From positions 1-64,000 of the forward strand of contig JAGWVJ010000008.1 in assembly GCA_018970945.1 (NCBI GenBank): a DNA stretch of 64,000 nt. The letters are read 5' to 3'. Made by a program: the position numbers and the translations under genes. A model generated the notes under the pieces. The model was not told the DNA's origin. It saw only the letters and a program-made list of their open reading frames with translations, and searched no databases. This DNA comes from Cyanobacteria bacterium REEB417. Lineage in GTDB: Bacteria; Cyanobacteriota; Cyanobacteriia; PCC-6307; Cyanobiaceae. Shown piece after piece: positions 42,418-53,265 of the stretch. Numbering within the stretch: position 1 is the stretch's first letter; each line of letters starts with the position of its first letter.

Positions 42418-43701
42418 ATGCTGAGCCTGCTGGCCCGCCGCAATCGCATGTTTGCGGGACCTGACAAGGGTCGTCGGGGACCGTTGGCCGGCACCGATCT
42501 GGTGCTCTGGGGCATCCCCCTGGCGATGGTCTTCGTGGCGGGGATCCTGATCGCCAGCACCCAACGCGAAGCCGACTATGCCGACTGGTATCAGCACTGG
42601 ATCACCGCGGCGGTGGGCATGGTCATCGCCCTGCTGCTGGCGCGCGTTCCGCTGGAGCGGCTGCGCAGCCTGCAGTGGGTCTTCTACGGGGCCATGGTGG
42701 CCAGCCTCATCGCCGTGCAACTGATCGGGGTGAGTGCGCTGGGGGCCCAGAGCTGGATCAGCATCGGCGGCTTCCACGTGCAGCCTTCGGAGTTCGCCAA
42801 GGTGGCGGCAATCCTGCTGCTGGCTGGGGTGCTGGCCAAGTTTCCCGTGGAGCGGCCTGTCGACCTGATCCGCCCCACCGCCATGATCGCCCTGCCGTGG
42901 CTGCTGGTTTTTCTGCAGCCCGACCTGGGCACATCGCTGGTGTTTGCAGCGATCCTGCTGACCATGCTGTTCTGGTCGGGCATGCCAGGCAGCTGGGTGC
43001 TGCTGCTGCTGTCGCCCTTGATCAGCGCGATCGTGGCCGGGGTCTGGCCCTGGGGCCTGATCGCCTGGATTCCCCTGACCGGCTGGCTGGCCTGGAGCAG
43101 CCTGCCCTGGAAACGGATGGCCCTGGTGGTGGTGCTGGCGATCGAAGCGGTGTTTGCGGTCGCCACACCCTGGCTGTGGAGCAACGTCCTGCTGCCCCAC
43201 CAACGGGCCCGGCTGACGATCTTTCTGGACCCATCCCAGGATCCCCTGGGCAGCGGTTATCACCTGCTGCAAAGCACCGTGGGCATCGGCTCCGGGCAGA
43301 TCGTCGGCACGGGCCTGCTGCAGGGCTCGCTCACCAAGCTGCGCTTCATCCCTGAGCAGCACACCGATTTCATTTTCAGCGCCCTGGGGGAGGAAACCGG
43401 TTTCCTGGGCTCGGCCCTGGTAGTGATCGGTTTTGCCGTGCTGATGGGGCGTCTGCTGCAGATCGCCAGCCGCGCCAGCAGCGACTACGAGGCCCTCACC
43501 GTGGTGGGCCTCGGCGCCATGCTGATGTTCCAGGTGGTGGTGAACATCAACATGACCATCGGCCTGGGCCCGATCACCGGCATCCCCTTGCCGTTTCTGA
43601 GTTATGGCCGCTCAGCCATGCTCGTCAACTTCATCGCCCTGGGGCTGGTGGCCTCGGTGGCGCGCCGTGGCGTCAAAGTGCGCCGGCGTCAATGGGGCTG
43701 A
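42418..43701 (+). CDS. rodA: Rod-shape peptidoglycan polymerase RodA (SEDS)
   Basis: 427 residues, about ten membrane helices. SEDS hallmarks are GAQSWISIGGFHVQPSEFAK, FLQPDLGTSLVF and PLPFLSYGRSAMLVNFIALG near the end. RodA polymerises glycan strands with a class B PBP. It starts 4 bases after apbC and overlaps the next gene by 10 bases. Confidence 0.96.
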   Translation: MLSLLARRNRMFAGPDKGRRGPLAGTDLVLWGIPLAMVFVAGILIASTQREADYADWYQHWITAAVGMVIALLLARVPLERLRSLQWVFYGAMVASLIAVQLIGVSALGAQSWISIGGFHVQPSEFAKVAAILLLAGVLAKFPVERPVDLIRPTAMIALPWLLVFLQPDLGTSLVFAAILLTMLFWSGMPGSWVLLLLSPLISAIVAGVWPWGLIAWIPLTGWLAWSSLPWKRMALVVVLAIEAVFAVATPWLWSNVLLPHQRARLTIFLDPSQDPLGSGYHLLQSTVGIGSGQIVGTGLLQGSLTKLRFIPEQHTDFIFSALGEETGFLGSALVVIGFAVLMGRLLQIASRASSDYEALTVVGLGAMLMFQVVVNINMTIGLGPITGIPLPFLSYGRSAMLVNFIALGLVASVARRGVKVRRRQWG

Positions 43702-45062
43702 ACAGCCTGAGGCAGCTTCTGGCCGATGGGGCAACCCCGGGCCGGGCCGATGACGATGCCGTGCGGCGCCAGTGGTGGGCCGCGCTGGCGGTGCTCCAGA
43801 ACGACTTCCTGCTGCCGCTCGAGCCCCTGACCGGGGTGTGGCTGGCAGCCCCCCTGCCGGCCCTGTTTGAACCACGCCTGTTGCAGCACCTGCGTGGCTG
43901 GGTGTGGGCCCCCGATGAACTCGAGGCGCTGCTGACCCCGGTGCCGGCGCTGTTGCCGTCTGAACCGGCACAAGCCCTTGCTGCCAGCGATGCGGCCGCC
44001 CAGTTCAGCCGGTTACCCCTGACTGACGACGACGGCACCGACCCGCTGTTGCTGGTGATCACGCCCCGGCTTCAGGTGGCCCTGGCGGTCGACGGCAGCG
44101 CCGGTGCCCGTCGCCTGCTGGTGCGCTTTGAACCGGCGGTGCTCTCCAATGCGCTGGCCCTGGTGCATGAGCGGCTGGAGGACAGCGATCGGCAGGCGGC
44201 GGCGGGGCTGCGGCAACAGCTGCAGACGCTCGGCAGCCTTCACAGCGATCCGTCTCTGCCGCTGCAGTTCTGGGCCCGGCTGGCCGAACGCCTGGCGGCC
44301 ATGGCACCCAGCGTCACCCTGCAGCCCCTGGTGAGCAGCAGCGAGCCAGCACCCCAGAGCAAAACCGGCAGCAACGGCGAACTGGCCCTGCTCGAGGCCA
44401 TCACCCATGAGGTGCGCACCCCCCTGGCCACGATCCGGACCCTGATCCGCTCGCTGCTGCGCCGCAGCGACATTCCGGTCCTGGTGCGCCAGCGCCTGGA
44501 GCAGATCGATGGCGAATGCAGCGAACAGATCGACCGTTTCGGACTGATCTTTCTGGCCGCGGAGCTGCAGCGCCAACCCCAGGCCGAGACCCCTGACGAT
44601 CTGCAGCACCTGGCCCGTACCGACCTGGGCGCCCTGCTGCAGCAGATGCGGCCCCTGTGGCAACGGCAGCTGGGGCGTCGCGGGCTGCACTTCAACCTCA
44701 GCCTGGCGGCGGATCTGCCTGAGGTGCGCAGCGATCCCAGCCGTCTCGAGACCATGCTGGGCGGACTGATCGACCGCTTCAGCCGGAGCCTGGCCGACGG
44801 CAGCGAGGTGCATCTGAGCCTTGTCGAGGCCGGCACCCGGCTGAAACTGCGCCTCCACTGCCCCGGCGGCGACCCGGAACGCGATCTCAGCGATGACCCA
44901 GCCTCGCAGCAGGAACTGGTGGGGCCGGTGTTGAGCTGGAATCCGACCACCGGCAGCCTGCAGCTCAGCCGGCAGGCGACCCAGCAGCTGTTTCACCAGC
45001 TGGGCGGCCGTCTCACCGAACGCAGCGGCAGCGGTCTAACGGTGTTTTTCCCCACCTGCTGA
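43692..45062 (+). CDS. Histidine-kinase-like protein with degenerate ATPase
   Basis: 456 residues. The N-terminal 200 residues resemble a GAF-type sensory region. The dimerisation/H-box EAITHEVRTPLATIRTLI (His239) is intact. In the ATPase region the N-box that should read like NLLxNAxK is LETMLGGLIDRFSRSL, lacking the Asn, and no clear G boxes follow, though GSGLTVFFP at the C-terminus recalls the family end. It may not autophosphorylate, or may act as an acceptor or scaffold. It follows rodA, overlapping by 10 bases. Confidence 0.72.
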   Translation: MGLNSLRQLLADGATPGRADDDAVRRQWWAALAVLQNDFLLPLEPLTGVWLAAPLPALFEPRLLQHLRGWVWAPDELEALLTPVPALLPSEPAQALAASDAAAQFSRLPLTDDDGTDPLLLVITPRLQVALAVDGSAGARRLLVRFEPAVLSNALALVHERLEDSDRQAAAGLRQQLQTLGSLHSDPSLPLQFWARLAERLAAMAPSVTLQPLVSSSEPAPQSKTGSNGELALLEAITHEVRTPLATIRTLIRSLLRRSDIPVLVRQRLEQIDGECSEQIDRFGLIFLAAELQRQPQAETPDDLQHLARTDLGALLQQMRPLWQRQLGRRGLHFNLSLAADLPEVRSDPSRLETMLGGLIDRFSRSLADGSEVHLSLVEAGTRLKLRLHCPGGDPERDLSDDPASQQELVGPVLSWNPTTGSLQLSRQATQQLFHQLGGRLTERSGSGLTVFFPTC

Positions 45063-45170
45063 GGCCATATGTTGACGGGGTGTGAAGACTGCGGCGCCTG
45101 GGGCGAGAGGGTCAAAAACACGGTGCTAGCTTCCGCCTGACACGTCTGCCGATTCCTCGTCGGCATCGCC

Positions 45171-45602
45171 ATGAGCGCAACCCAGCTGAAAGGTCAACTT
45201 CCGAAGTACATCGGCAGCACCGGCGGTCTGCTCAACGCTGCTGAAACTGAGGAGAAGTACGCCATCACCTGGACCAGCACGAAGGTTCAGGCCTTTGAGC
45301 TTCCCACCGGTGGCGCCGCTGAGATGAACGAAGGCGAAAACCTGATGTACTTCGCCCGCAAGGAGCAGTGCCTGGCCCTCGGTACCCAGCTGCGCACCAA
45401 ACTCAAGCCCCGCATCGAGGACTACAAGATCTACCGGATCTATCCCGGTGGTGATACCGAGTTTCTGCATCCGAAGGATGGTGTGTTCCCCGAAAAGGTG
45501 AATGACGGCCGCACCATGGTGGGTCACAACCCGCGTCGAATCGGCACCAATCCCAACCCCTCGGCGCTCAAGTTCAGCGGCAAGAACACCTACGACGCCT
45601 GA
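45171..45602 (+). CDS. psaD: Photosystem I subunit II PsaD
   Basis: 143 residues with the near-invariant PsaD features: [49 protein letters not shown] and VGHNPRRIG. PsaD is the stromal subunit that docks ferredoxin and anchors PsaC. Codon bias is strong, and a terminator follows. Confidence 0.98.
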   Translation: MSATQLKGQLPKYIGSTGGLLNAAETEEKYAITWTSTKVQAFELPTGGAAEMNEGENLMYFARKEQCLALGTQLRTKLKPRIEDYKIYRIYPGGDTEFLHPKDGVFPEKVNDGRTMVGHNPRRIGTNPNPSALKFSGKNTYDA

Positions 45603-45628
45603 GCCAAACTGGCCTACTCCTATAAAGG

Positions 45629-45653
45629 CGGGGCCGCTGGCCCCGTTTTTTTT
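45629..45653 (+). terminator. Rho-independent terminator after psaD
   Basis: A 7-bp stem CGGGGCC/GGCCCCG with a GCT loop is followed by eight T residues, 27 bases after the psaD stop. Confidence 0.95.
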
Positions 45654-45669
45654 GCCCGTCGGACGCGCC

Positions 45670-47223
45670 ATGCCCAGCCCTGCCAGCGCCCCAGGCCGCT
45701 CTGCGGCCGACGATCAGCACTTTCAGCAGCAGCTGGCATCGGGGTGCACGTTCATCCCCCTGAGCCGCTGCTGGCCGGCCGACCTCGAAACACCATTGAG
45801 CACCTGGCTGAAGGTGGGTGCCCCCAGTTCCCATGGGGTGCTGCTCGAATCGGTCGAGGGCGGTGAACGTCTGGGCCGATGGAGTTTTGTGGTGAGCGAT
45901 CCCCTCTGGATCCTCACCAGCCGCGGCGAGCAGAGCGAGCGGCGCTGGCGCGATGGGCGCTGCGAGGCCCTCAGGGGCAACCCATTCGACCTGCTGCAGC
46001 AGTGTCTGGCACCACTGTGCTGTGGCGCCCTGGACGACCTGCCCCCGGTGGGCCAGCTGTTCGGCTTCTGGGGCTACGAACTGATCCACTGGATCGAGCC
46101 CACGGTGCCGGTGCACCCAAACGCTGCGGCAGCGCCCCCCGACGGCTGTTGGATGCTGGCCGACAGCCTGCTGGTCTTCGACCAGATCAAACGGCAGCTC
46201 ACCGCCGTGGCCTTTGCAGACCTGAGCGCCGGACAGGACGCCGCAACCGCCTACCACGCAGCGATCGCCCGGATCGATGCCCTCGAGGCGCGCATGCACG
46301 CACCGCTGCCGGCAGGCCTCACGCCCCTGCGCTGGCATGACGCCGAGCCCGGAGCGATTGAACGCAACCTGAGCACATGCAGCAACTTCAGCCAGCCGGC
46401 CTTCGAGGCCGCCGTGCGCAGCGGGCGCGAGCACATCGCAGCCGGGGATGTGTTCCAGCTGGTGCTGAGCCAGCGGCTCGAGGCCCGGATCAAACGCGAT
46501 CCATTCGAGCTGTATCGCAGCCTGCGGATGGTGAACCCCTCGCCTTACATGGCCTTCTTCAACTTCGGTGGCTGGTATCTGATCGGCTCCAGCCCTGAGG
46601 TCATGGTCAAGGCGGAACCGATGGACAACGGAGGCGTGAAGGCCTCACTGCGGCCAATCGCCGGCACCCGTCCGCGCGGCGCGAATGCCATCGAGGACCA
46701 GGCCCTCGAGGCCGAGCTGCTGGCCGACCCCAAGGAACGGGCCGAACACGTGATGCTGGTCGACCTGGGCCGCAACGACCTGGGCCGGGTCTGCCGACCG
46801 GGCAGCGTGCAGGTGAGCGAGCTGATGGTGATCGAGCGCTACTCGCATGTGATGCACATCGTCAGCGAGGTGGAGGGGGAGCTGGCCCCCGGCCGCAGTG
46901 TCTGGGATCTGCTCATGGCCTCCTTCCCGGCTGGCACCGTGAGCGGAGCCCCCAAGATCAGGGCGATGCAGCTGATCCATGCCTTTGAACCCGATGCCCG
47001 CGGGCCCTACTCGGGGGTCTACGGCGCCGTCGATCTGAACGGGGCTCTCAACACCGCCATCACGATCCGCACCATGGTGGTGCTGCCCGACCCCGATGGT
47101 GGCTGGCGGGTGCAGGTGCAGGCCGGTGCCGGCGTGGTCGCCGACTCGAAACCCGAACTCGAATACCAGGAAACCCTCAACAAAGCCCGGGGCATGCTCA
47201 AGGCCCTGGCCTGTCTGCAATGA
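45670..47223 (+). CDS. trpE: Anthranilate synthase component I
   Basis: 517 residues from the ATG at 45670. The chorismate-binding core includes GDVFQLVLSQRLEA, SSPEVMVKAE, PIAGTRPRGAN, DLGRNDLGRVC, HIVSEVEGEL and FPAGTVSGAPKIRAM. It converts chorismate plus ammonia to anthranilate, the first step to tryptophan, with a TrpG partner encoded elsewhere. Its stop overlaps the gshA start (ATGA). Confidence 0.96.
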   Translation: MPSPASAPGRSAADDQHFQQQLASGCTFIPLSRCWPADLETPLSTWLKVGAPSSHGVLLESVEGGERLGRWSFVVSDPLWILTSRGEQSERRWRDGRCEALRGNPFDLLQQCLAPLCCGALDDLPPVGQLFGFWGYELIHWIEPTVPVHPNAAAAPPDGCWMLADSLLVFDQIKRQLTAVAFADLSAGQDAATAYHAAIARIDALEARMHAPLPAGLTPLRWHDAEPGAIERNLSTCSNFSQPAFEAAVRSGREHIAAGDVFQLVLSQRLEARIKRDPFELYRSLRMVNPSPYMAFFNFGGWYLIGSSPEVMVKAEPMDNGGVKASLRPIAGTRPRGANAIEDQALEAELLADPKERAEHVMLVDLGRNDLGRVCRPGSVQVSELMVIERYSHVMHIVSEVEGELAPGRSVWDLLMASFPAGTVSGAPKIRAMQLIHAFEPDARGPYSGVYGAVDLNGALNTAITIRTMVVLPDPDGGWRVQVQAGAGVVADSKPELEYQETLNKARGMLKALACLQ

Positions 47224-48341
47224 GCATGCCGCTGTTGCTCAAGGGCTTTGAAGTGGAGATGTACACCGGTCGTCCCGACGGCACGGTGGTGGGTTGTGCC
47301 GCTGAGGCAGCCCGCGAACTTGAGGGGTTCGTGACCGAGCCGGACCACCGCAACCTCGAGTACGTCACGGCTCCCGATGCCAGCTACGGCACCCAGCTGC
47401 GGCGGCTGCTCGAACCGCGCAGGCGGCTGCGGGCCTGGCTGGCGCCCCGGGGTCTGACCCTGCTGCCCGGCAGCACCTTGAGCACCGGCGACAGCCGGCG
47501 GTTTGAGCGCTCCGATCCCGACAACCCTTATCACGGCTACATCGAAGCCACCTATGGGACCCGCGTGGTCACCGCCAGCGTGCACATCAACCTGGGGCTG
47601 ACGGCGATGGACCAGCTGTTCGCGGCCCTGCGGTTGCTGCGCTGCGAGGCCGCCCTGTTGCTGGCCCTTTCGGCGAGTTCACCGTTTGTGGACAACCGCG
47701 TGAGCGGGGCCCATTCACACCGTTGGTTGCAGTTTCCGCTGACACCGCCGCAGGTGCCCCTGTTCAGGGACCACTCGCATTACATCGCCTGGGTCGAATC
47801 CCAGCTGGCTGCCGGCAGCATGCAGAACGTCCGCCATCTGTGGACTTCGGTGCGGCCCAACGGTGACGACAGGCCCCACGATCTCAACCGGGTCGAGATC
47901 CGCATCTGCGACCTGATCGCCGATCCCGCAGAACTGCTCGCCGTCACGGCCTATGCCGAACTGCGGCTGCAGCAGCTGCTGCGGGATCCCCAACGGCACG
48001 ACCCCCTGCTGGCCAGCAGCCTGGATCTCGAGACCCTGGCCGCCCTGGCTGATGCCAATGACCACCAGGCCGCCCAGGCCAGCCTCGAGGCACCCCTGCA
48101 GCACTGGCGCCACGGCAGCACGATCACGCCCCGCGACTGGTTGAAGCAGCAGCTCGCCGAGCTGGCGCCGCTGGCGCACGAGCTGGGCCTTGACTCCGTA
48201 CTGGCCCCGCTGGAGGGGATTCTGCAGCACGGCAATCAGGCCATGCGCTGGCTGCACCGCCACAGCGCTGGTGAGGCAATCGCCGCGATTGTGGCCAGCG
48301 ATGCCGCAGCCCTGGTCGCCCGGGAGGAGGCTTTGGGATGA
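47220..48341 (+). CDS. gshA: Glutamate-cysteine ligase, cyanobacterial type
   Basis: 373 residues starting [20 protein letters not shown]. It matches the cyanobacterial GshA family: [33 protein letters not shown] and [16 protein letters not shown]. It joins glutamate and cysteine with ATP, the first step of glutathione synthesis. Coupled to trpE upstream and to ppc downstream by ATGA overlaps. Confidence 0.93.
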   Translation: MSMPLLLKGFEVEMYTGRPDGTVVGCAAEAARELEGFVTEPDHRNLEYVTAPDASYGTQLRRLLEPRRRLRAWLAPRGLTLLPGSTLSTGDSRRFERSDPDNPYHGYIEATYGTRVVTASVHINLGLTAMDQLFAALRLLRCEAALLLALSASSPFVDNRVSGAHSHRWLQFPLTPPQVPLFRDHSHYIAWVESQLAAGSMQNVRHLWTSVRPNGDDRPHDLNRVEIRICDLIADPAELLAVTAYAELRLQQLLRDPQRHDPLLASSLDLETLAALADANDHQAAQASLEAPLQHWRHGSTITPRDWLKQQLAELAPLAHELGLDSVLAPLEGILQHGNQAMRWLHRHSAGEAIAAIVASDAAALVAREEALG

Positions 48342-51337
48342 TCATGACCGGATCTGACATCATCCCAATCGGCACCTCCGAGACGATGCGGCCTTCAGAC
48401 CCGCCAGCCCCATCCACCACCCCGCGGGTGCGCCGGCTGCTGGGTGAGCGCCTCGAGCTGGTTGAAGACCTGTGGCAGACCGTGCTACGCAGCGAATGTC
48501 CACCCGAGCAGGCCACCCGACTGCTGCGGCTGAAGCAGCTCGGCGAACCGGAGTGCGGCAACACGGCCTCCACGGGCGAGATCGTGGCCCTGATCAAGGA
48601 GATGGACCTGGCCGAGGCGATCGCCGCCGCCAGGGCCTTTTCCCTTTACTTCCAGCTGGTCAACATCCTCGAGCAGCACATCGAGGAAGACAGCTACCTC
48701 GACAGCCTCAACGAGCAGCACCAGGGTGCGGTGGCCGATCCCTTTCAGCCCCCGCTGGCGAGCCAGGTGGAGCCGGCCACATTCCGCCAGCTGTTCAAGC
48801 GACTGCGCGGCCTGGGGGTGCCCCCGGCCCGGCTCGAACGGCTGCTGCACGACCTCGACCTGCGGCTGGTGTTCACCGCCCATCCCACCGAGATCGTGCG
48901 CCACACGGTGCGCCACAAGCAGCGCCGGGTGGCCCACCTGATCCAGCGACTCGAACAGGCCGAAGGGCTCAGCCTTGATGACACCCTGGTGATCCGCCTG
49001 CAGCTGGAGGAGGAGATCCGGCTGTGGTGGCGCACCGACGAACTGCATCAGTTCAAGCCCACGGTTCTCGATGAGGTCGATTACGCCCTGCACTACTTCC
49101 AGCAGGTGCTGTTTGACGCCATGCCCCAGTTGCGCCAGCGCCTGCGCGCAGCCCTTGGCGCCAGTTATCCCGATGTGGAACCCCCGCGGGATGCCTTCTG
49201 CACCTTCGGTTCCTGGGTGGGTTCCGATCGGGACGGCAACCCCTCGGTGACCCCGGAGATCACCTGGCGGACAGCCTGCTACCAGCGCCAGTTGATGCTT
49301 GAGCGCTACATCCGCTCGGTGAGTGAGCTTCGCGACCAGCTGAGCATCTCGATGCAATGGAGCCAGGTGAGCCCGGCCCTGCTCGAGTCACTGGAGATGG
49401 ACCGCCTGCGCTTCCCCGAAATCTATGAATCGCGCGCTGCCCGCTATCGGCTGGAGCCCTACAGGCTCAAGCTGAGCTACACGCTCAAGCGGCTGGAACT
49501 GACACACCAGCGCAACCAGCAGCTCGCCGAAGCGGGATGGGAGTCCCCCTGCGATGGCCACGCGGGACTGACCGGGCCCTTGGATGGGAGCTCCGCCACC
49601 CCCGAGCTGCATTTCTCCTCAGCTGACGAGTTTCGCGCCAGCCTCGAGCTGATCCAGGACAGCCTGGTGGCCACGGGCCTCAGCTGCGAGCCGCTGCAGA
49701 CCCTGATCAGCCAGGTCCACATTTTCGCCTTCTGCCTGGCGAGCCTTGACATCCGCCAGGAGAGCACGCGCCACAGCGATGCCATCGACGCTTTGACCCG
49801 GTTTCTGGAGCTGCCGGTGCCCTACGCCGACATGAACGAAGACCAGCGGATCGACTGGCTACTGGCCGAGCTTCAGACCCGTCGCCCCCTGTTACCTCCA
49901 GCCGCCCGCTGGAGCGAAGCCACCGCAGAGACCTTTGCGGTGTTCCGCATGCTCAAGCGGCTCCAGCAGGAATTCGGCGAACGCATCTGCCGCACCTACG
50001 TGATCTCAATGAGTCACACGGTCTCAGATCTGCTCGAGGTGCTGCTGCTGGCCAAGGAGGCCGGGCTTGTGGATCCCCAGAGCCAGCGGGCCTCACTGCT
50101 GGTGGTGCCCCTCTTTGAGACCGTCGAAGACCTGCAGGGTGCCCCAGCCGTGCTTGAGCGGCTCCTCTGCGAACCGCTCTACCGGCGCCTGCTCGACAAC
50201 GGATTTGACACCAGCCAGCCCTTGCAGGAGGTGATGCTCGGGTATTCCGACAGCAACAAGGACTCCGGCTTTCTCTCGAGCAACTGGGAGATCCACAAGG
50301 CCCAGATCGCCCTGCAGCGATTGGCCGACCGCCACGCCGTGGCGCTGCGCATCTTCCACGGCCGCGGCGGCTCGGTGGGCCGCGGCGGCGGGCCCGCTTA
50401 CCAGGCGATCCTGGCCCAGCCCAGTGGAACCCTCTGCGGGCGCATCAAGATCACCGAGCAGGGGGAGGTGCTGGCCTCCAAATACGCCCTGCCTGAGCTG
50501 GCGCTCTACAACCTCGAGACCGTCACCACTGCCGTGCTCCAGAACAGCCTGGTCAGCACCCCGGTGGATGACACCCCGAGCTGGAATGCGCTGATGGCCA
50601 AGCTCGCGGCGCGGTCCCGGGAGCACTACCGCGCCCTGGTGTACGACAACCCCGAGCTGGTGGCCTTCTTTCAGCAGGTCACGCCGATCGAGGAGATCAG
50701 CAAGTTGCAGATCTCCAGCCGTCCGGCCCGCCGCAAGGGCGGGGCCCGTGATCTCTCGAGCCTGCGGGCGATTCCCTGGGTGTTTGGCTGGACCCAGAGC
50801 CGCTTTCTGCTGCCCAGCTGGTTCGGCGTGGGGGCCGCTTTGCAGGAGGAGCTCGAGCAGGACGGCGGTCAGCTCGAACTGCTTCGTCTGCTCTACCAGC
50901 GCTGGCCTTTCTTTCGCATGTTGATTTCCAAGGTGGAGATGACCCTGGCCAAGGTGGACCTTGACCTCGCCCACCACTACGTGCACAGCCTGGGCCGCAC
51001 TGAACACCGCCCGGCCTTCGAGGCGATCTTCCAGACCATTGCTGCCGAGTTCACCCTGACCCGTGATCTGGTGCTGCAGATCACAGGTCACAACCGGTTG
51101 CTGGATGCTGACCCAGCCCTGCAGCTGGCGGTCGATCTGCGCAACCGCACCATCATCCCCCTGGGTTTTCTGCAGGTGGCCCTGCTGCGGCGGCTGCGGG
51201 AGCAGAACCGTCAGCCACCCATGAGCGAGGCCGAAAGCAGCGACGGCGATGGGCGCACCTACAGCCGCAGTGAGCTGCTGCGCGGTGCCCTGCTGACCAT
51301 CAACGGCATCGCCGCTGGCCTGCGCAACACCGGCTGA
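48338..51337 (+). CDS. ppc: Phosphoenolpyruvate carboxylase
   Basis: 999 residues; ATG at 48338, with another at 48344. Catalytic motifs are intact: [20 protein letters not shown] (active His), [33 protein letters not shown] and [14 protein letters not shown]. The C-terminal RNTG end is conserved. It fixes bicarbonate onto PEP to feed the TCA cycle. Third gene of a tightly coupled trpE-gshA-ppc unit. Confidence 0.98.
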   Translation: MIMTGSDIIPIGTSETMRPSDPPAPSTTPRVRRLLGERLELVEDLWQTVLRSECPPEQATRLLRLKQLGEPECGNTASTGEIVALIKEMDLAEAIAAARAFSLYFQLVNILEQHIEEDSYLDSLNEQHQGAVADPFQPPLASQVEPATFRQLFKRLRGLGVPPARLERLLHDLDLRLVFTAHPTEIVRHTVRHKQRRVAHLIQRLEQAEGLSLDDTLVIRLQLEEEIRLWWRTDELHQFKPTVLDEVDYALHYFQQVLFDAMPQLRQRLRAALGASYPDVEPPRDAFCTFGSWVGSDRDGNPSVTPEITWRTACYQRQLMLERYIRSVSELRDQLSISMQWSQVSPALLESLEMDRLRFPEIYESRAARYRLEPYRLKLSYTLKRLELTHQRNQQLAEAGWESPCDGHAGLTGPLDGSSATPELHFSSADEFRASLELIQDSLVATGLSCEPLQTLISQVHIFAFCLASLDIRQESTRHSDAIDALTRFLELPVPYADMNEDQRIDWLLAELQTRRPLLPPAARWSEATAETFAVFRMLKRLQQEFGERICRTYVISMSHTVSDLLEVLLLAKEAGLVDPQSQRASLLVVPLFETVEDLQGAPAVLERLLCEPLYRRLLDNGFDTSQPLQEVMLGYSDSNKDSGFLSSNWEIHKAQIALQRLADRHAVALRIFHGRGGSVGRGGGPAYQAILAQPSGTLCGRIKITEQGEVLASKYALPELALYNLETVTTAVLQNSLVSTPVDDTPSWNALMAKLAARSREHYRALVYDNPELVAFFQQVTPIEEISKLQISSRPARRKGGARDLSSLRAIPWVFGWTQSRFLLPSWFGVGAALQEELEQDGGQLELLRLLYQRWPFFRMLISKVEMTLAKVDLDLAHHYVHSLGRTEHRPAFEAIFQTIAAEFTLTRDLVLQITGHNRLLDADPALQLAVDLRNRTIIPLGFLQVALLRRLREQNRQPPMSEAESSDGDGRTYSRSELLRGALLTINGIAAGLRNTG

Positions 51338-51351
51338 CCCTGGAATCGCTG

Positions 51352-51819
51352 TTGATCCCGTTTCGCCCCCAACCTCCAGCCCCGAGCCTGCGGCAGGGCT
51401 ACCGCCTGCTCGAAAATCCAGGGTTGACGGCCGAGGCCCTCAACAACCTGCTGATCCAGACCGGCGACCAGCCCCGCAGCACAGCCAGCTGGCAACGGGT
51501 GCTTGAGCGCAGCACCTGGTATTTCGCCGTGGTCAGGGACGTGGTCAGGGAACCCGACCGGCTGGTCGGCTTCGTGCGAATCACCAGTGACATGGCCCTC
51601 AATGCCAATCTCTGGGACCTCAGCGCCGACAGCAGCGACGCCACCCAGGCCGAGATCTATCTCGCCCTGGTCACGGCAGCACTGGGCAAGCTCAAACGCG
51701 AACTGGGTGGCTGCAGCATCTCCCTGGCGGCTCCCCCGGCTGCACTGCAGGCGCTCAAACACCATGGATTCGTGCTGGACCCAGGCGGGATCCGGGCCAT
51801 GGGTTTGGCACTGCACTGA
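51352..51819 (+). CDS. GNAT family N-acetyltransferase
   Basis: 155 residues from a TTG 14 bases after ppc. The short GNAT pattern is visible: YRLLENPGLTAEALNNLL, RLVGFVRITSDMALNANLWDL and the C-terminal ALKHHGFVLDPGG. The acetyl-CoA loop is weakly conserved, so activity is uncertain. No partner indicated. Confidence 0.72.
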   Translation: MIPFRPQPPAPSLRQGYRLLENPGLTAEALNNLLIQTGDQPRSTASWQRVLERSTWYFAVVRDVVREPDRLVGFVRITSDMALNANLWDLSADSSDATQAEIYLALVTAALGKLKRELGGCSISLAAPPAALQALKHHGFVLDPGGIRAMGLALH

Positions 51820-51918
51820 GTTGGCATTGCACGGAGACGGGCCAGGCGCGTCAGCGTGTGCGATCGGGCAGCCTGACCGCGAAGGTTGCTTCCCCGTTCC
51901 GGCGGAAGAAGCGAATCA

Positions 51919-51992
51919 CGAGCATGGAGGGACTCGAACCCCCGACACTCAGAACCGGAATCTGATGCTCTATCCAACTGAGCTACATGCCC
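51919..51992 (-). tRNA. tRNA-Arg (CCG)
   Basis: The leftward strand gives a 74-base cloverleaf: acceptor GGGCATG/CATGCTC (one G-T), D-arm GCTCAGTTGGATAGAGC, an anticodon stem TCAGA/TCTGA around TTCCGGT (anticodon CCG) and a T-arm with GGTTCGAGTCC. No CCA is encoded. Confidence 0.95.
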
Positions 51993-51999
51993 ATCGCCG

Positions 52000-53175
52000 T
52001 TGCCGGCTGGGCCTACCTTAACCGCTCACCGCATCGGGGCGATTCGGCTGCAACGCCTGGAGCTGCTGCGCTTTCGCAACATCGGCCAGCTGGATCTGGC
52101 GATCGAAGCGCCCCGCCTGCTGGTGCTGGGCCGCAACGGCGAAGGCAAATCGAACCTGCTCGAGGCGGTGGAGCTGCTCGGAAGCCTGCGCTCCCACCGC
52201 GCCAGTCATGACCGCGAGCTCATCCAGCACCAACAGGATTCGGCCAGGATCAGCGGCAGCACCGCCTGCGGCGACAGCCTGGTGCTCGAGCTGCGCCGCA
52301 GCGGTGGCCGCCAGGCCCGGCGCAACGGCAAGGTGCTGGAGCGTCAGCAGGACCTGCAGGGCAACCTGCGCTGCGTGGGGTTCAGCGCTCTGGATCTGGA
52401 CCTGGTCCGCGGTGAACCGGCCCTGCGGCGCCACTGGCTCGACCGGGTGGTGCTGCAGCTTGAACCCCTCTACAGCGAGCTGCTGAGCCGCTACGGACGC
52501 TTGCTGCGCCAACGCAGCCAACTGCTGCGGCAGACGCCTCACAACCCTGCCGGCAGCAGCGCCCTGCTGGATGCCTTTGACGTTCAGATGGCCCTGGTGG
52601 GGACCCGACTGCACCGACGCCGCCAGCGGGCGTTGCACCGTTTGGCTCCCCTGGCCAGCAACTGGCACGAACGCCTCAGCGGCGGACGTGAACGGCTGGA
52701 ACTTCAGTACCGCAGCGGCAGCATGCCCCCCGTGGCAGGAGGCGACGACAGCGAAGCCGCCTGGTGCGAGACCCTGGCCGACCAGCTGCGCGCCCAGCGG
52801 CCCAACGAGCTGCGGCTGGGCCAGTGCACAGTCGGCCCCCACCGCGATGAAATCGCCCTGCAGCTTCAGGGTGATGCGGCGCGCCGCTTCGGCTCGGCTG
52901 GCCAGCAACGCACCCTGGTGCTGGCCCTAAAGCTGGCCGAACTGGAACTGGTGCACCAGGTGGTGGGTGAACCACCGCTGCTGCTGCTCGACGACGTGCT
53001 CGCTGAACTCGACCCCGGCCGCCAGCAGCTGTTGCTCGAAGCCGTCGGCGATGGGCACCAGTGCCTGGTGAGCGCCACCCATCTCCAGGCCTTCAGTGGT
53101 GGCTGGTGCCAGTCCAGCCAGGTGGTGACGATGCAAGCCGGGACGCTGCGGCGGCAGGGTGCTCGCAACGACTGA
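52000..53175 (+). CDS. recF: DNA replication/repair protein RecF
   Basis: 391 residues as drawn from a TTG, 8 bases beyond the tRNA-Arg 5' end. The family usually starts near [14 protein letters not shown], so the real start may be about 15 codons further in, possibly an unusual codon. Walker A is [15 protein letters not shown], the signature [20 protein letters not shown], and Walker [16 protein letters not shown]. RecF helps load RecA at gaps. Confidence 0.93.
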   Translation: MPAGPTLTAHRIGAIRLQRLELLRFRNIGQLDLAIEAPRLLVLGRNGEGKSNLLEAVELLGSLRSHRASHDRELIQHQQDSARISGSTACGDSLVLELRRSGGRQARRNGKVLERQQDLQGNLRCVGFSALDLDLVRGEPALRRHWLDRVVLQLEPLYSELLSRYGRLLRQRSQLLRQTPHNPAGSSALLDAFDVQMALVGTRLHRRRQRALHRLAPLASNWHERLSGGRERLELQYRSGSMPPVAGGDDSEAAWCETLADQLRAQRPNELRLGQCTVGPHRDEIALQLQGDAARRFGSAGQQRTLVLALKLAELELVHQVVGEPPLLLLDDVLAELDPGRQQLLLEAVGDGHQCLVSATHLQAFSGGWCQSSQVVTMQAGTLRRQGARND

Positions 53176-53224
53176 GCCCGAGCGACTGAGACAACGCGCT
53201 CAGCAGACTGCAACACAGGCGTGA

Positions 53225-53250
53225 ACAAGCCTCTATGGTGGAAGGCTTGT
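53225..53250. repeat. Inverted repeat upstream of speD
   Basis: ACAAGCCT and AGGCTTGT form a perfect 8-bp inverted repeat around a 10-base spacer, 15 bases before the speD ATG. There is no T-run. It could be an operator or a translation-controlling hairpin. Confidence 0.5.
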
Positions 53251-53265
53251 GTGCATCACATCCTG

